From: an uncultured Woeseia sp.
GTDB lineage: Bacteria; Pseudomonadota; Gammaproteobacteria; Steroidobacterales; Woeseiaceae
Length of the DNA: 8,621 nt
Assembly: GCA_937925605.1 (NCBI GenBank)
Contig: CALALV010000040.1
Location: 1 to 8,621 of the forward strand
Direction: 5' to 3'
Every line of letters starts with the position of its first letter. Position 1 is the stretch's first letter. Shown one piece after another: positions 8,589 to 8,621 of this stretch. The notes below the pieces were generated by a model. That model searched no databases, was not told where the DNA came from, and saw only the letters and a program-made list of their open reading frames with translations. Position numbers and translations under genes: made by a program.

Positions 8589-8603
8589 GGGCCGTCGCGG
8601 CCC
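8589..8603 (-). other. Small GC hairpin after the probable dnaK stop
   Basis: GGGCCG (8603-8598) and CGGCCC (8594-8589) on the minus strand form a perfect six-base-pair stem with loop CGA, starting seven bases after a TGA at 8612-8610. No T-run follows. With the hairpin at 8520-8542 it makes the dnaK-dnaJ gap a two-hairpin region. Chance is possible given the base composition. Confidence 0.3.
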
Positions 8604-8609
8604 GCTCCC

Positions 8610-8621
8610 TCAGTTGGCCTT
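8610..8621 (-). CDS. Possible 3' end of dnaK (three codons and stop)
   Basis: Read on the minus strand the last twelve bases are AAG GCC AAC TGA. Only three residues are visible, so the sequence itself does not identify the gene. In gammaproteobacteria dnaK almost always lies directly upstream of dnaJ on the same strand, and a stop 109 bases before dnaJ fits that spacing. The call rests on gene order alone, and the reading frame is not certain. Confidence 0.3.
   Translation of the reverse strand, partial: KAN

Overview
This window is a chromosomal housekeeping segment from a G+C-rich gammaproteobacterium. Every full-length gene has a close, recognisable family member. The minus-strand order dnaK(end?)-dnaJ-dapB-carA-carB-greA, then yhbY on the plus strand, then rlmE-ftsH on the minus strand, is to my knowledge the arrangement of Pseudomonas-like and purple-sulphur-type gammaproteobacteria. 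The genus cannot be fixed from the sequence alone. I see no transposase, integrase, phage gene, CRISPR array, tRNA, rRNA or toxin/defence gene, and no sign of recent horizontal transfer.

Layout from high to low coordinates, the direction of most transcription. A possible last few codons of dnaK (8610-8621) and a 109-base gap with two GC-rich hairpins precede dnaJ (8500-7373). dapB follows 9 bases later (7363-6551). A 152-base gap holds a terminator-like hairpin, a weak -10 element and a 35-codon open frame whose stop overlaps the unusual TTG start of carA (6398-5235). After an AT-rich 82-base gap comes carB (5152-1928), whose stop overlaps the greA start as ATGA (greA 1931-1455). greA converges on yhbY (1144-1443, plus strand), with 11 bases between the stops. 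yhbY diverges from rlmE (1104-481) across 39 bases. rlmE is followed, after an 88-base gap with small hairpins, by the 5' end of ftsH (392 to the window edge at 1).

The genes form four functional groups. Protein quality control is represented by DnaJ (with DnaK) and FtsH. Carbamoyl phosphate synthesis for arginine and pyrimidines is made by CarA plus CarB. Lysine/diaminopimelate synthesis has DapB. RNA and ribosome functions are the GreA transcript-cleavage factor, the YhbY pre-50S-associated protein and the RlmE 23S rRNA 2'-O-methyltransferase.

The search for an undescribed system gave no new gene system. The points most worth a second look are the leader region of carA (a possible attenuator with a translationally coupled leader peptide), the possibly leaderless yhbY transcript, the sequence-divergent DapB with an altered nucleotide-binding loop, and several intergenic hairpins.
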